Of a stretch of 64,000 nt of DNA, positions 1 to 10,375 are shown piece after piece. The stretch spans positions 1 through 64,000 of the forward strand of contig CAHJWK010000007.1 in NCBI GenBank assembly GCA_903642275.1, read 5' to 3'. Under the pieces are notes generated by a model, which was not told the origin of the DNA, did not search any database, and saw nothing but the letters and a program-made list of their open reading frames with translations. Each line of letters opens with the position of its first letter. Position 1 is the stretch's first letter. The position numbers and the translations under genes are program-made. This DNA is from Chitinophagaceae bacterium (GTDB lineage: Bacteria; Bacteroidota; Bacteroidia; Chitinophagales; Chitinophagaceae).

Positions 1-156
1 TATAATGCCGGCGCTTATGGTTTTGAAATGAGCAGTAATTTTAATTCTCGTTTAAAACCTGCCGAAGTTTTATATAAAGATGGTAAAGCGCATTTAATAA
101 GAAAGCGTGATGTGTTTGAAGATTTATTAAAGAATCAGATAGAAATTGAATTATAA
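1..156 (+). CDS. lysA: Diaminopimelate decarboxylase, C-terminal end (partial)
   Basis: The open frame enters from outside the window and ends at the TAA at 154-156, giving the last 51 residues. They start YNAGAYGFEMSSNFNSR and continue with KPAEVL and HLIRKR. This matches the C-terminal beta domain of PLP-dependent diaminopimelate decarboxylases, where the Tyr of the GAYG segment contacts PLP and substrate. The enzyme makes L-lysine from meso-diaminopimelate in the cytoplasm. The N-terminal barrel lies outside the window. An ABC ATPase gene follows 77 bp later on the same strand, and the gap holds an AT-rich inverted repeat that begins at the stop codon. The family call is firm; only the tail can be judged. 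Confidence 0.85.
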   Translation, partial: YNAGAYGFEMSSNFNSRLKPAEVLYKDGKAHLIRKRDVFEDLLKNQIEIEL

Positions 157-228
157 GTTATGAATTATAATGATGCAAACAGAAAGTAAAAATTCTTTTT
201 ATTTATAACTCATAACTTTAACTTATAA
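151..228. repeat. AT-rich imperfect inverted repeat between lysA and the ABC gene
   Basis: The left arm at 151-170 (TTATAAGTTATGAATTATAA) pairs with the right arm at 203-228, which carries the reverse complement with one substitution and a 6-nt internal duplication (TTAACT). The left arm overlaps the lysA stop codon. It could fold into a long hairpin with a loop of about 30 nt and may end or attenuate lysA transcription, but it has no GC-rich stem. Confidence 0.5.
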
Positions 229-233
229 CTTAA

Positions 234-1082
234 ATGATTGAAGTAAAAAATATAAAGAAAAGTTTTGGTGATAAAACTATACTCGAAGACATAAGTGGCA
301 CATTAGAAACAGGTAAGTGTAATCTTATTATCGGCTCAAGCGGTAGCGGCAAAACTGTTTTTACTAAATGCGTTGTTGGTTTGTTTAAGCCGGATAAAGG
401 TGAAATTTCTTTTGATGGCAAGAATATGCTTGAAATGGATCGTGAAGAACGTACGTCTTTACGTCAGCAAATTGGTATGTTATTTCAGGGCTCTGCGTTA
501 TTTGATTCAATGACGGTAGAGCAGAATATTATTTTTACGCTGGATATGTTTTCAAAGATGGGCTTTCGTGATAAAGTGCGACGTATGAATGAAGTGCTTG
601 AAAAAGTTGAGCTGAAAGGCGTTAATAAAAAATTTCCTGCAGAAATAAGTGGTGGTATGAAGAAGCGTGTAGGTATTGCAAGAGCCATTGTGCTTAATCC
701 AAAATACCTTTTTTGCGATGAGCCGAATAGCGGTCTTGACCCGCAGACATCTTTGGTAATTGATAAGCTTATTAAAAATATAACAACAGAATATAATATT
801 ACAACTGTTGTTGTAACACATGATATGAACAGTGTAATGGAAATCGGTGATAAAATTTTATACTTGTATAAAGGCAAAAAAGAATGGGAAGGAAATAATA
901 AAGATATTATTCACAGCAAAAATGAACAATTGAATGATTTTATTTTTGCGTCTGATTTTTTACAAGGTGCTAAAGCAATCCGGATGCTGGAAGTGGAAGG
1001 GAAAATTGAAGAAGGAACAAGCGTTCAGCGTGCACAGGAAATTATTGATAACAATGAAGAGTTACCGGAATTAAAACCGTAA
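234..1082 (+). CDS. ABC transporter ATP-binding protein, MlaF-like
   Basis: A 282-aa ABC ATPase. It shows Walker A GSSGSGKT (about residues 34-41), the signature ISGGMKKRVGIARA, Walker B YLFCDEPNSGLDP and an H-loop in VVVTHDMNS. The SGGMKKR signature and the NSGLDP Walker B are typical of the MlaF/Ttg2A group, which powers phospholipid or organic-solvent-tolerance transport between the membranes with MlaE permease and MlaD substrate-binding partners. No mlaE or mlaD gene lies in the window; it could be downstream of partners encoded elsewhere. The last 12 bp overlap the end of the convergent rpe gene. The ATPase call is firm and the substrate is inferred from family. Confidence 0.85.
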   Translation: MIEVKNIKKSFGDKTILEDISGTLETGKCNLIIGSSGSGKTVFTKCVVGLFKPDKGEISFDGKNMLEMDREERTSLRQQIGMLFQGSALFDSMTVEQNIIFTLDMFSKMGFRDKVRRMNEVLEKVELKGVNKKFPAEISGGMKKRVGIARAIVLNPKYLFCDEPNSGLDPQTSLVIDKLIKNITTEYNITTVVVTHDMNSVMEIGDKILYLYKGKKEWEGNNKDIIHSKNEQLNDFIFASDFLQGAKAIRMLEVEGKIEEGTSVQRAQEIIDNNEELPELKP

Positions 1083-1715
1083 CTGCTTAATAACAGACAG
1101 TGGATCATTTGAACTAAACACCATATTACCTGCAACTAAAACATCGGCACCTGCATCAACTAGTTCCTTTGCATTACCAACAGTAACGCCTCCGTCAACT
1201 TCAATTAAAACGTTTAAATTTTTTTCGTTTATCATCTTTCGCAATTGTTTTATTTTTTCAATAGAATGCGGAATAAATTTTTGCCCACCAAAACCAGGGT
1301 TAACTGTCATTATTAAAACGTGATGCAGATCAACTAAAATATCTTCCAATAAAAAAACAGGCGTATGTGGGTTTATGGCAACAGCTGCATTCATGCCAAG
1401 CTCTTTTATTTGCTGAATATTGCGATGCAGGTTTGGACATGCTTCAAGGTGAACAATAATATTATCAGCACCGGCTTTTTTAAATGTAGGAACAAGATTG
1501 CCTGGTTCTTCAATCATTAAATGCACATCACAAATTTTCTTGGTTGCTTTACGCACATGTTCAATTACAGGAATGCCAAAACTTATATTTGGAACAAATC
1601 GTCCATCCATCACATCTAAATGTAACCAATCGGCTACACTTTCATTTATCATATTACAAGCTTCTTCAAGTTTTAAAAAATTTGCCGCTAATAAAGATGG
1701 TGCAACAATTGCCAT
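1071..1715 (-). CDS. rpe: Ribulose-phosphate 3-epimerase
   Basis: A 214-aa TIM-barrel protein of normal family length. It interconverts D-ribulose 5-phosphate and D-xylulose 5-phosphate in the non-oxidative pentose phosphate pathway. Family motifs are clear: APSLLAANF at the start, WLHLDVMDGRFVPN with metal-binding His and Asp, CDVHLMIEEP, VNPGFGGQKF (phosphate-binding loop region) and IEVDGGV. It lies 18 bp downstream of scoA on the same strand and may be cotranscribed. rpiA, which acts on the same metabolite, is 8 kb away. Confidence 0.96.
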   Translation of the reverse strand: MAIVAPSLLAANFLKLEEACNMINESVADWLHLDVMDGRFVPNISFGIPVIEHVRKATKKICDVHLMIEEPGNLVPTFKKAGADNIIVHLEACPNLHRNIQQIKELGMNAAVAINPHTPVFLLEDILVDLHHVLIMTVNPGFGGQKFIPHSIEKIKQLRKMINEKNLNVLIEVDGGVTVGNAKELVDAGADVLVAGNMVFSSNDPLSVIKQLRF

Positions 1716-1733
1716 AATTCAGATTTTAATCGC

Positions 1734-2426
1734 TTATAATTTTACTGTTTTTCGCTCAATACGCTTTTCATAATTCGTGCCTTTAAAAACACGATGTACA
1801 TACACACCGGCCACATGTATATGGTCTGCATCAAGTTCACCGGGCTCAACCAGTTCTTCTACTTCAGCAATAGTTATAGTGCCTGCCTTTGCCATTGATG
1901 TAGAAAAATTCTGTGTTGTTTTTCTAAATACCAGGTTGCCCATGCTGTCACCTTTCCATGCTTTCACCAGCGCAAAATCAGCATGCAAAGCCAGCTCCAT
2001 TAAATAATTTTTATTATTGAATTGCCTTACTTCTTTACCTGTTGCAACTTCAGTTCCATAACCTGCGGGGGTATAAAATGCAGGGATGCCCATGCCTGCC
2101 ATTTGTATGCGTGTTGCCAGTGTACCTTGAGGAATTAAATCAACCTCTAATTCACCAGATAATAATTGTCTTTCAAACTCTGCATTTTCACCAACATAAC
2201 TGCTCATCATTTTTTTTATTTGATGTGTTTTCAACAATAATCCTAAACCAAAATCGTCAATGCCGGCATTGTTAGAAATGCATATTAAGCCTGTAACGTT
2301 TTTTCTTTTTAATGCATCAATTAAATTTTCAGGAATACCACAAAGCCCGAAGCCACCCAGCATAATAGAAGCATTGCTTTTAATATCAAAAATGGCAACA
2401 TCAGCGTTAGCAAAAACTTTATTCAT
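1734..2426 (-). CDS. scoA: 3-oxoacid CoA-transferase subunit A (SCOT alpha)
   Basis: A 230-aa protein if started at the ATG at 2426 (MNKVFANAD). The frame stays open to 2528, but those 34 residues do not resemble the family. SCOT subunit A motifs are present: MLGGFGLCGIPE near residues 21-32, SNNAGID, the hallmark MMSSYVGEN, a PAGYGT segment and the ending VYVHRVFKG. The enzyme is an A/B heteromer that moves CoA from succinyl-CoA to acetoacetate, with the catalytic Glu on subunit B. No subunit B gene is adjacent: rpe follows at 18 bp. The B subunit must be encoded elsewhere. Confidence 0.9.
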   Translation of the reverse strand: MNKVFANADVAIFDIKSNASIMLGGFGLCGIPENLIDALKRKNVTGLICISNNAGIDDFGLGLLLKTHQIKKMMSSYVGENAEFERQLLSGELEVDLIPQGTLATRIQMAGMGIPAFYTPAGYGTEVATGKEVRQFNNKNYLMELALHADFALVKAWKGDSMGNLVFRKTTQNFSTSMAKAGTITIAEVEELVEPGELDADHIHVAGVYVHRVFKGTNYEKRIERKTVKL

Positions 2427-2592
2427 GCAATTAAATATAATACTTACTGCAAAGAAGATTAAATCAAACGGTAAAAACAAATTAATACAATAAGTTACAT
2501 CAGGTTTATTAATGATTAATAAAGACATTTGAAATGGTGTAAACTTTGTATTATTAATATGTGGTTTATATTAGTGTATTGTTTTGATAACA

Positions 2593-5100
2593 ATGAGAAA
2601 GCTCCAACTTAAAATATTTTATTTAATCAGTGCTTTATGTTTATCGTTTAATATAAAAGCGCAGGTAATACTAGATTCTTTGCGTGTTGATTGGTCATCT
2701 GCGGGCTATCAGGGTTCAATACCTTCACCTTCATTAATAATTAATGTAAAAAATTTTGGGGCTTACGGCGATAGTGTGCATGATGATTATACTGCTGTAA
2801 TAAACGCCATTAATTCTTCATCACAGCTTCGGGTAATTTATTTTCCTGCGGGAAAATATCTTATCCAATCAACATTACAATTGCCTTCAAATGTGGTGCT
2901 TAGAGGCGAAAGCAGTAACAACACAATGCTTTACTTTAATTTAAAAAGTGGTGATTGTATAGATATAACAAGTGCTCAGTCCGGCAGCTTTACAAACATT
3001 GACAGTGGCTATATTAAAGGCTCAAACCGTTTAAATGTTTCTAACGTTACATCACTTAATGAAAACAGTTATGCTGAACTGCGTGAAGCAAACGGCTCAT
3101 GGGATGTTGCACCTGCCACCTGGGCTAAATACTGCGTTGGTCAAATTGTAAAAATAGATTCGGTTACAACTAATTCAATTGTTATTGAACCAGCTTTGCG
3201 CATTACTTATTTACAAAGCCTGCAGCCGCAGATGCGCTCAATTAATCCTGTACAAAATACCGGTATTGAATGTATGAAAATTATAAGGATTGATTCTACA
3301 CCGAACAATTATGGTTACAACATTAATTTTTCTTATGCCGAAAATTGCTGGGTAACGGGAGTTGAAAGCAATAAAAGCCAGGGAAGTCATATAATGATAA
3401 ATGCTTCAGGGCATATTACTGTGAGCGGTTGTTATTTTCATGATGCATTTACGTATGATGGCACCGGTACTGCTGGCTACGGTGTAACGCTTATACAACA
3501 TGCAAGTGATTGTAAAATTGAGAACTCCGTATTCAGGCATTTGCGGCATTCAATGATTGCGAAGCAAGGTGCTAATGGAAATGTGTTTGCTTATAATTAT
3601 TCTATTGAGCCAAACAGAAGTGAATTTCCAAATGATGCCGGCGGAGACTTATTATTACACGGCCATTATGCTTTTGCAAATTTATTTGAAGGCAACATAA
3701 ACCAGAATATAATTATTGATCAAACCTGGGGCCCTTCAGGCCCATACAATACTTTTTTCAGGAACCGGGCAGAATTGTATGGTATCGCAATTTTTGATAC
3801 GATTGTTCCGAGCATAAAAGAAAATTTTGTGGGTAACGAAGTGACCGGTTCCGGAACTGATGGTGGTTATCCTTTAGGAAATTATTATATCAACAGCAAC
3901 AATCAATTTACTTATGCGAATAATATAAATAATGTAATTCAGCCTGCTGGTACAACTGCATTAAATGATAGCAGTTATTTTCTTTACACTAAACCTTCTT
4001 ATTGGAATATAACTTCATTTTGGCCTTCTTTGGGCATTCCTAATGCAATCGGTTCGGGTAGTAATCCTGCCAAAGAAAGATATTTATCAGACAGTATTAA
4101 AACAACCTGCAGTAACCAGCTTATTAGTTTAAAAATTATTGCGGCTGCCGACAGCATAACCTGCAATGGAGCAACTACTGCAATTACAGTAACAGCTTCA
4201 GGTGGTGTAAGTCCGTATCATTATAGTATTGATAGTGCTAACTTTCAAGCCGGAAATACTTTTATTAGACCTGCGGGAAATTATACAATTACTGTAAGTG
4301 ATGCAGCTGCAGATACTCTTGCAACAAAAATTTCTTTTTCTCAGCCCGTTGCAATTAAAGCATCATTAAAAAAAATAAACCTGACCTGTTATAATGATTC
4401 AAGCGGATTAATTACAGTTATAGCAAGCGGCGGCGTAAAACCTTATTTATATAATTTGAATGTTGGCACTTATCAAAGCACCAATGCTTTTAAAAATCTT
4501 AAAGCAGGCACATATATCATTACCGTTAAGGATGTGAAAAATTGCATATTAAATGTTCCGTCTGCAAGCATCACACAGCCTGTTGCAATATCTGTTTCTA
4601 ATGCAGCAAAAGGTGTAAGTTGTAAAAATGCTTCTGATGGTTCTATAACGGTTACAGCAAGTAAAGGCACAAGTCCGTATCAATATAGTTTAAGTGGTGG
4701 CGCTTATCAAAGCAGTAATGTATTTAACGGTTTACCTACAGGTACTTATACCTTGGCCGTTAAAGATTCAAAAGGATGTGTTACTGTTGCAAAAACTCCT
4801 GTAAAAATAAATGCTTCAACCAAGACTTGCACATCAGCTTTTACTTCAGATGATGATAAGAATTTTGATGTAAATGTTTTTCCGAATCCAACCAAAAATA
4901 CTTTCTCTTTAAGCTTTAATAACAGTGACAATGAGATGGTTAAAATAAAAATCACAGATATGTTTGGCAAGAAAATATATCAGTATAATAGCCCGACCAA
5001 TCATATCAATAGCCTCGGCGCAAATCTTGCAGCAGGTATTTATTTTATACAGGTTATGAAAGATTCAAGTATTAAAACCTTTAAAATTATAAAGCAATAG
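2593..5100 (+). CDS. Secreted pectate-lyase-fold protein with SprB repeats and T9SS sorting domain
   Basis: An 835-aa secreted protein. The ATG at 2593 is chosen over an in-frame TTG at 2584 because it starts a clean signal peptide ending in NIKAQ. Residues about 45-500 form a right-handed beta-helix domain: NVKNFGAYGDSVHDDYTAV is the classic opening of the Pectate_lyase_3 family. Then come three SprB-type repeats (about residues 510-740), each with TC/SC at the start, a central SGGVxPYxY-like core and a G-(N/T)-YT(I/L)xVxD ending. The last 75 residues, from VNVFPNPTKN to IKTFKIIKQ, are a type A T9SS sorting domain. The domain plan predicts surface display or release and action on polysaccharide; the actual substrate cannot be read from the sequence. 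Confidence 0.85.
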   Translation: MRKLQLKIFYLISALCLSFNIKAQVILDSLRVDWSSAGYQGSIPSPSLIINVKNFGAYGDSVHDDYTAVINAINSSSQLRVIYFPAGKYLIQSTLQLPSNVVLRGESSNNTMLYFNLKSGDCIDITSAQSGSFTNIDSGYIKGSNRLNVSNVTSLNENSYAELREANGSWDVAPATWAKYCVGQIVKIDSVTTNSIVIEPALRITYLQSLQPQMRSINPVQNTGIECMKIIRIDSTPNNYGYNINFSYAENCWVTGVESNKSQGSHIMINASGHITVSGCYFHDAFTYDGTGTAGYGVTLIQHASDCKIENSVFRHLRHSMIAKQGANGNVFAYNYSIEPNRSEFPNDAGGDLLLHGHYAFANLFEGNINQNIIIDQTWGPSGPYNTFFRNRAELYGIAIFDTIVPSIKENFVGNEVTGSGTDGGYPLGNYYINSNNQFTYANNINNVIQPAGTTALNDSSYFLYTKPSYWNITSFWPSLGIPNAIGSGSNPAKERYLSDSIKTTCSNQLISLKIIAAADSITCNGATTAITVTASGGVSPYHYSIDSANFQAGNTFIRPAGNYTITVSDAAADTLATKISFSQPVAIKASLKKINLTCYNDSSGLITVIASGGVKPYLYNLNVGTYQSTNAFKNLKAGTYIITVKDVKNCILNVPSASITQPVAISVSNAAKGVSCKNASDGSITVTASKGTSPYQYSLSGGAYQSSNVFNGLPTGTYTLAVKDSKGCVTVAKTPVKINASTKTCTSAFTSDDDKNFDVNVFPNPTKNTFSLSFNNSDNEMVKIKITDMFGKKIYQYNSPTNHINSLGANLAAGIYFIQVMKDSSIKTFKIIKQ

Positions 5101-5158
5101 AATTGTAGCTATGTTTAAACAATTGTAAGGCGCTTACGTTAATACTATAAATAATATT

Positions 5159-5341
5159 ATGTCAGAAGAAAAACAAGAAAATACAGATCAGAAATCAGAT
5201 AAAAAAGACGATGTATTTAAGAACGAACCTGAAACTTTAAATACAACAGATCCCCAGGAGCACATGGAAGGACCACTATCTTCTTTAATGCAAAAGGGAA
5301 AAGATAAGGCTAAAGAAAATGATGAGAAAGACCAACAATAA
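5159..5341 (+). CDS. Small highly charged protein, function unknown
   Basis: A 60-aa protein starting MSEEKQEN, rich in Glu, Asp, Lys and Gln, without hydrophobic segments and probably disordered. It stands alone 58 bp after the beta-helix gene and ends 5 bp before a strong bidirectional hairpin, which supports it as a real transcript end. A second small charged protein starting MSEEKK is encoded at 49355-49534. No function is recognised. Confidence 0.55.
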   Translation: MSEEKQENTDQKSDKKDDVFKNEPETLNTTDPQEHMEGPLSSLMQKGKDKAKENDEKDQQ

Positions 5342-5346
5342 TTGTC

Positions 5347-5394
5347 ATGTATTATATCCTGAATAAGACTAATAATATTCAGGATATAATACAT
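5347..5394. terminator. Bidirectional terminator, perfect 19-bp inverted repeat
   Basis: Positions 5347-5365 and 5376-5394 are perfect reverse complements (19 bp) around a 10-nt loop. The stem contains ATCCTGAATA. It sits exactly between two convergent genes, 5 bp after one stop and 1 bp before the other, and both flanks are AT-rich. A shared terminator is the simplest reading. Confidence 0.85.
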
Positions 5395-5395
5395 A

Positions 5396-5812
5396 TTATT
5401 TACCAAACAAACTACCTAAGCCCCCAAATTTTCCCGATAATGAACTGGTAATACTATCAGAAGTCACACTGCTGTCATTTGGATCATTTGCTTTATGAAT
5501 AAACTTTTGAATAAGATTTGGTAAAGCACCGGCAATAGCTCCGGTAACCATTGGCGGCAAGCCAAATTTGCTGGTAAGGCTGCTTACCAACCCACCTTCA
5601 ATTGCATTGGTAACAGTACTACCTGAACCCATTGCATTTTGTAACATAGACATTATACCGCCTGATGAAGATGACTGGTCTTTAATACCGTTTGTAATGT
5701 GTTGCGATACTTCACGGCTAACTTCATCCTGTTTATCTGCAGGTATAGCAGAGGATAGCTGTGGATTACTGCCGATATGCTCTTTTACAAGATTAACGAT
5801 TTGTTCAAACAT
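5396..5812 (-). CDS. DUF937-like glycine/serine-rich protein
   Basis: A 138-aa protein without signal peptide. The N-terminal 60 residues are helical and polar (MFEQIVNLVKEHIG). The middle has SSSSGGIMSMLQNAM and a hydrophobic Gly/Ala segment (MVTGAIAGALPNLIQKF). The C-terminus is Ser/Gly-rich and ends GGLGSLFGK. This composition fits the DUF937/YidB-like family, whose function is unknown. It shares a terminator with the convergent small protein and is transcribed away from the GH109 gene. Confidence 0.7.
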   Translation of the reverse strand: MFEQIVNLVKEHIGSNPQLSSAIPADKQDEVSREVSQHITNGIKDQSSSSGGIMSMLQNAMGSGSTVTNAIEGGLVSSLTSKFGLPPMVTGAIAGALPNLIQKFIHKANDPNDSSVTSDSITSSLSGKFGGLGSLFGK

Positions 5813-5920
5813 GATAATTTTTTAAGTGAACATCAAATGTACCATGAAAAAATAATTATAACCTATTATAAAATTGGCTGAATATAATCACAACCATAAA
5901 TTTAATATGTTTACGTATAA

Positions 5921-7321
<1,401 letters not shown>

Positions 7322-7352
7322 TTTTTGCAGGGTAAACAGTGCAACGGAGATT

Positions 7353-8414
7353 TTATTCTCTCTGCGCAATATTCTTTATTATTGAATTATAATAATCTTC
7401 TTTTTCAATCAAACATTCTAATAAACGCAATTGGTTTTTTGCACGGTTAAAATTATGTAACTCATATTTTGCTCCGTAATAAACATCGTTGTTCAGGTAG
7501 TCAGTTATAAAGCGCAAAGCCTGCATGTATATCATAAATTTGCCGGCATAAACAAAAGCATTTAGTTCTTCTTTTGAAAGCTCATCTTTCATTTCACTAA
7601 GATATCCTTCTGCTACAGCTTTAAAATACTCATCTCTTACTTCAATCAAATTAAAATTTATTTCTTCCTCACTAACAGGTGAAAGATAAGTGCGCAGCAT
7701 ATCGCCAACATCACTTATAAAATAGCCGGGCATTATTGTATCTAAATCAATAACTGCAATGCCTTTGTTATGGTCGTTAAATAACACGTTACTTATTTTG
7801 GTATCATGATGTGTTACTCTTTTTTTAAATGCAGCGCTTTGAAGGATATTGTTATACTCATCAACAATATTCTTATGTTGCTGCAGGGATTGAATTAATT
7901 TTTCTGCATGGTTAATTCTTTCCTGATTATTTTTTTTTATTGCTTGTTCAAATTGATTATACCGGAGTTGAATGTCATGAAAATGCGGAATAGTTTCATT
8001 TAGCCTGGATGCATTAAAGCCGGATAAGTTTTTTGTAAACTTTCCAAACTGTTTTGCGGCTTCAAAAGCAATAGAAACATTATCAACAACAGAATAAACT
8101 TTTGACGGAATAAATTTTATCAGCCTGTAATATTCGTCTTTATAATCAACAATTGTTTTACCGTTTAACGACGGCAATGGTATAATAAAATTGTATTCAG
8201 GTTTAGATTGTTTAAGATAAGAATCAAGGAGGTTAATATTTTCATCAATCAGCGAAGGATTGGTAAATACATCTTTATTAATTTTTTGAAGAATGTATTT
8301 ATTGCCATTGCTTATAAGCCATGTATGATTGATTAATCCGCTTCCAAAATTTTCAATAGAGTATTCATCAACCTTTAAGCCGTAGAGTTCAAAAATATCT
8401 TTCATTGTACTCAA
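7353..8414 (-). CDS. N-acetylhexosamine kinase-like phosphotransferase (NahK/APH family)
   Basis: A 353-aa cytoplasmic protein of the aminoglycoside phosphotransferase/choline kinase fold. It opens with a nucleotide-binding loop FGSGLINHTWLI and carries YILQKIN, a catalytic loop VTHHDTKISNVLF and a metal-binding segment AVIDLDTIMPG. It resembles bifidobacterial NahK over its length: ETIPHFHD, HxDTKxxNxL, IDLDTIMPG, and the C-terminal MxALRFxxDYL and Y.AKYELHN blocks. NahK phosphorylates GalNAc and GlcNAc at C1 with ATP. Its convergent neighbour encodes a GalNAc-releasing enzyme, which supports a sugar kinase over an antibiotic or homoserine kinase. The ATG 9 bp further in (8405) is an equally good start. 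Fold confidence is high; substrate is inference. Confidence 0.75.
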   Translation of the reverse strand: MSTMKDIFELYGLKVDEYSIENFGSGLINHTWLISNGNKYILQKINKDVFTNPSLIDENINLLDSYLKQSKPEYNFIIPLPSLNGKTIVDYKDEYYRLIKFIPSKVYSVVDNVSIAFEAAKQFGKFTKNLSGFNASRLNETIPHFHDIQLRYNQFEQAIKKNNQERINHAEKLIQSLQQHKNIVDEYNNILQSAAFKKRVTHHDTKISNVLFNDHNKGIAVIDLDTIMPGYFISDVGDMLRTYLSPVSEEEINFNLIEVRDEYFKAVAEGYLSEMKDELSKEELNAFVYAGKFMIYMQALRFITDYLNNDVYYGAKYELHNFNRAKNQLRLLECLIEKEDYYNSIIKNIAQRE

Positions 8415-8433
8415 ATGAAAAGATGAAAGAAAA

Positions 8434-9327
8434 TTATATATTATTTGAAGTAACCATTTCTTTACTGGCAGCTCTATAAATTTGTTTCTCTTTCCATTTA
8501 TACCATTTACCAGGCACAGTTTTTTTCATTAAGTTATCAATATTGCGCATACCTACTACATTCCAGCCACCATGTATTTTACCGGTTATTGTTTTATTCC
8601 ATGCACGCAGGCTCATAGCAAAGCCGCTTTCAATATACTCCATGTGATGCCAGAAACCACTTGGCATAAACAGTGTATCGCCGTGTTCAAGTATTACATC
8701 ATAGCCGTGCGTTAATTCAAGTGCCGGGAATTTTTTAGTGTCAACTTTGCTTTTTGCATCATCATAATAATTACTAAAATCTGCAAGACTTAATACTTCA
8801 AAAGGTTTACGGTAAAGTTTATATTTTTCTTCATTAGGAAATAACAGCACTCTTTTTTTTCCGATGAATTGGGTATGAATAAGGCTTGGAAGATCTATAT
8901 CAAAATGCATGTGTGTTATTGAACCCTGGCCGCCCGCAAACATAGAAGGCATGCTTTTTAAAAATCCTTTTATATAATTATCAGGCCAGGTAAAATCTTC
9001 TTTTAACTGTGGTGAATGTGAGAAAATATTGAAGAAAAAAATCCGCCATTCAGCAGGCCCTTTACTTATCATATCAATATAATCACCAAAAGTGGTATAA
9101 CCGTCTGCCTTGTTTATTGGCGTGTAAGCGTCACTCTTTACATTATTATAAATAGGAATTTTTTTATCACCGGCAACCTGTTTTAAATAATTCCATGTCC
9201 ACTTTGTATAAGCAGGCCATTGTTTAGAAAGATTGCGCAATACTACCGGCTTATTCTTATTATAGTATTTGTTCTTAAACTCTTCAGCAGAAATATCATA
9301 AACAACGTCTACAGGATTAAGCTGCAT
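8434..9327 (-). CDS. JmjC/cupin-8 type Fe(II)/2-oxoglutarate hydroxylase-like protein
   Basis: A 297-aa cytoplasmic protein. The N-terminus has the family opening KPVVLRNLSKQWPAY. An HxD iron-binding motif is at residues 141-143 (THMHFD), a KRVLLFP strand follows, and the distal His sits in GDTLFMPSGFWHHMEY (residues 227-228). This is the facial triad of FIH-like JmjC oxygenases. Bacterial members hydroxylate proteins or small molecules; the substrate here is unknown. It lies 19 bp upstream of the NahK-like kinase on the same strand, so the two are probably cotranscribed. Confidence 0.75.
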   Translation of the reverse strand: MQLNPVDVVYDISAEEFKNKYYNKNKPVVLRNLSKQWPAYTKWTWNYLKQVAGDKKIPIYNNVKSDAYTPINKADGYTTFGDYIDMISKGPAEWRIFFFNIFSHSPQLKEDFTWPDNYIKGFLKSMPSMFAGGQGSITHMHFDIDLPSLIHTQFIGKKRVLLFPNEEKYKLYRKPFEVLSLADFSNYYDDAKSKVDTKKFPALELTHGYDVILEHGDTLFMPSGFWHHMEYIESGFAMSLRAWNKTITGKIHGGWNVVGMRNIDNLMKKTVPGKWYKWKEKQIYRAASKEMVTSNNI

Positions 9328-9428
9328 TAATCAGATTTTTGTAAAAGTAAGATTCTTAAATGCAGTGAATATTATAATCTTTATTTATGCAACCATTGTA
9401 ATCATCTTTGCAATTATTATTTTTATTG

Positions 9429-10118
9429 ATGCTTAATCAAAATGATATTAAACAAAAGCTTGGCATTTATGCAGCAGATTTTATAAAGCAGGATATGCTT
9501 GTTGGTTTAGGAACCGGTACAACTGTTTATTTTTTATTAAAAGAGTTAGGCAAACGCAAACATCAGGGATTGAATTTCACCGCAGTTTGCACATCTAGCC
9601 AAACGCAAAATATTTTGGTTGAAAAAGGCATTAATTATGTTTCAATAAATGAAGTGAGTAGTTTGCAGCTAACGATTGACGGCGCTGATGAAGCGGATGT
9701 AAATGGCAACCTTATTAAAGGTGGTGGTGGTGCACTGCTGCAGGAAAAAATTGTAGCTGCAGCATCAAAGCAATTAATAATTATTGTTGACGAAAAGAAA
9801 GATGTGCAAACATTAGGCGCTTTTCCTTTGCCGGTGGAGGTAGTAACATTTGGCTGGAAACAGGTGCAGCAAAAAATTGAATCAAATTATAATATTAAAG
9901 CATTACTTAGAAAGAAAGATGATTCAGTTTTCATTACAGACCACAAACATTATATATTGGATTGTTTATTTAATTCAATTGAAAATCCTTCCCAATTAAA
10001 TAACGAGTTACACCTTATTCCAGGAGTAGTAGAAACGGGTTTATTTATTAATATGGCAACAACTATCATTATCGGTTTCTCAAACGGTGATATAAAAGAA
10101 AGAAAGTTAACACGTTAA
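9429..10118 (+). CDS. rpiA: Ribose-5-phosphate isomerase A
   Basis: A 229-aa protein starting at the ATG at 9429. A TTG at 9408 would add seven hydrophobic residues that the family does not have. RpiA motifs are complete: GLGTGTT (phosphate loop), DGADEAD (catalytic Asp region), [12 protein letters not shown] (Lys and catalytic Glu), IIVDEKK and LPVEV. It interconverts ribose 5-phosphate and ribulose 5-phosphate. The last 4 bases overlap the stop of a tiny convergent membrane-protein gene. Confidence 0.96.
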   Translation: MLNQNDIKQKLGIYAADFIKQDMLVGLGTGTTVYFLLKELGKRKHQGLNFTAVCTSSQTQNILVEKGINYVSINEVSSLQLTIDGADEADVNGNLIKGGGGALLQEKIVAAASKQLIIIVDEKKDVQTLGAFPLPVEVVTFGWKQVQQKIESNYNIKALLRKKDDSVFITDHKHYILDCLFNSIENPSQLNNELHLIPGVVETGLFINMATTIIIGFSNGDIKERKLTR

Positions 10119-10270
10119 AGCCTGCCGCGAATCAATGAAACAAGAAACAACACTATAAAAATAAAGAAAAGTATCCGTGCAATATCAGTTGCACCTGCAG
10201 CAATGTTACCAAAACCAAAAATGGCGGCGATAATCGCGATAACGAGAAAGATAATAGTCCAGCGAAGCAT
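10115..10270 (-). CDS. DUF1328 (YtjA-like) small membrane protein
   Basis: A 51-aa protein. It reads [20 protein letters not shown], then [20 protein letters not shown], then [11 protein letters not shown]. It has two hydrophobic helices joined by a [11 protein letters not shown] turn, exactly the DUF1328/YtjA pattern, including the MLRWTI start and a basic end. Function in the family is unknown; members are often associated with envelope or osmotic stress. Its stop codon overlaps that of rpiA on the other strand, so the two genes are packed tail to tail. It faces the same direction as the PspC-PadR pair behind it, with a terminator in between. Confidence 0.9.
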   Translation of the reverse strand: MLRWTIIFLVIAIIAAIFGFGNIAAGATDIARILFFIFIVLFLVSLIRGRL

Positions 10271-10319
10271 TACAAAATTTTTAGATAAATAATTATACTG
10301 ATGTTTCTAAAAACATGCC

Positions 10320-10355
10320 AATAAAAAAGAACCTTGCCTTGCAGCAAAGTTCTTC
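10320..10355 (-). terminator. Rho-independent terminator of the PadR-PspC operon
   Basis: On the minus strand AAGAACTTTGC and GCAAGGTTCTT pair (one mismatch) around a short loop and are followed directly by TTTTATT. It lies 20 bp past the pspC stop and before the DUF1328 gene, so it closes the PadR-PspC transcript. Confidence 0.8.
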
Positions 10356-10375
10356 ATTTCCAAACTTAACCTATT

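Noticed and set aside
2427-2528. Upstream extension of scoA to 2528
   Set aside because: The extra residues are hydrophobic and unlike the family; the ATG at 2426 gives normal length.
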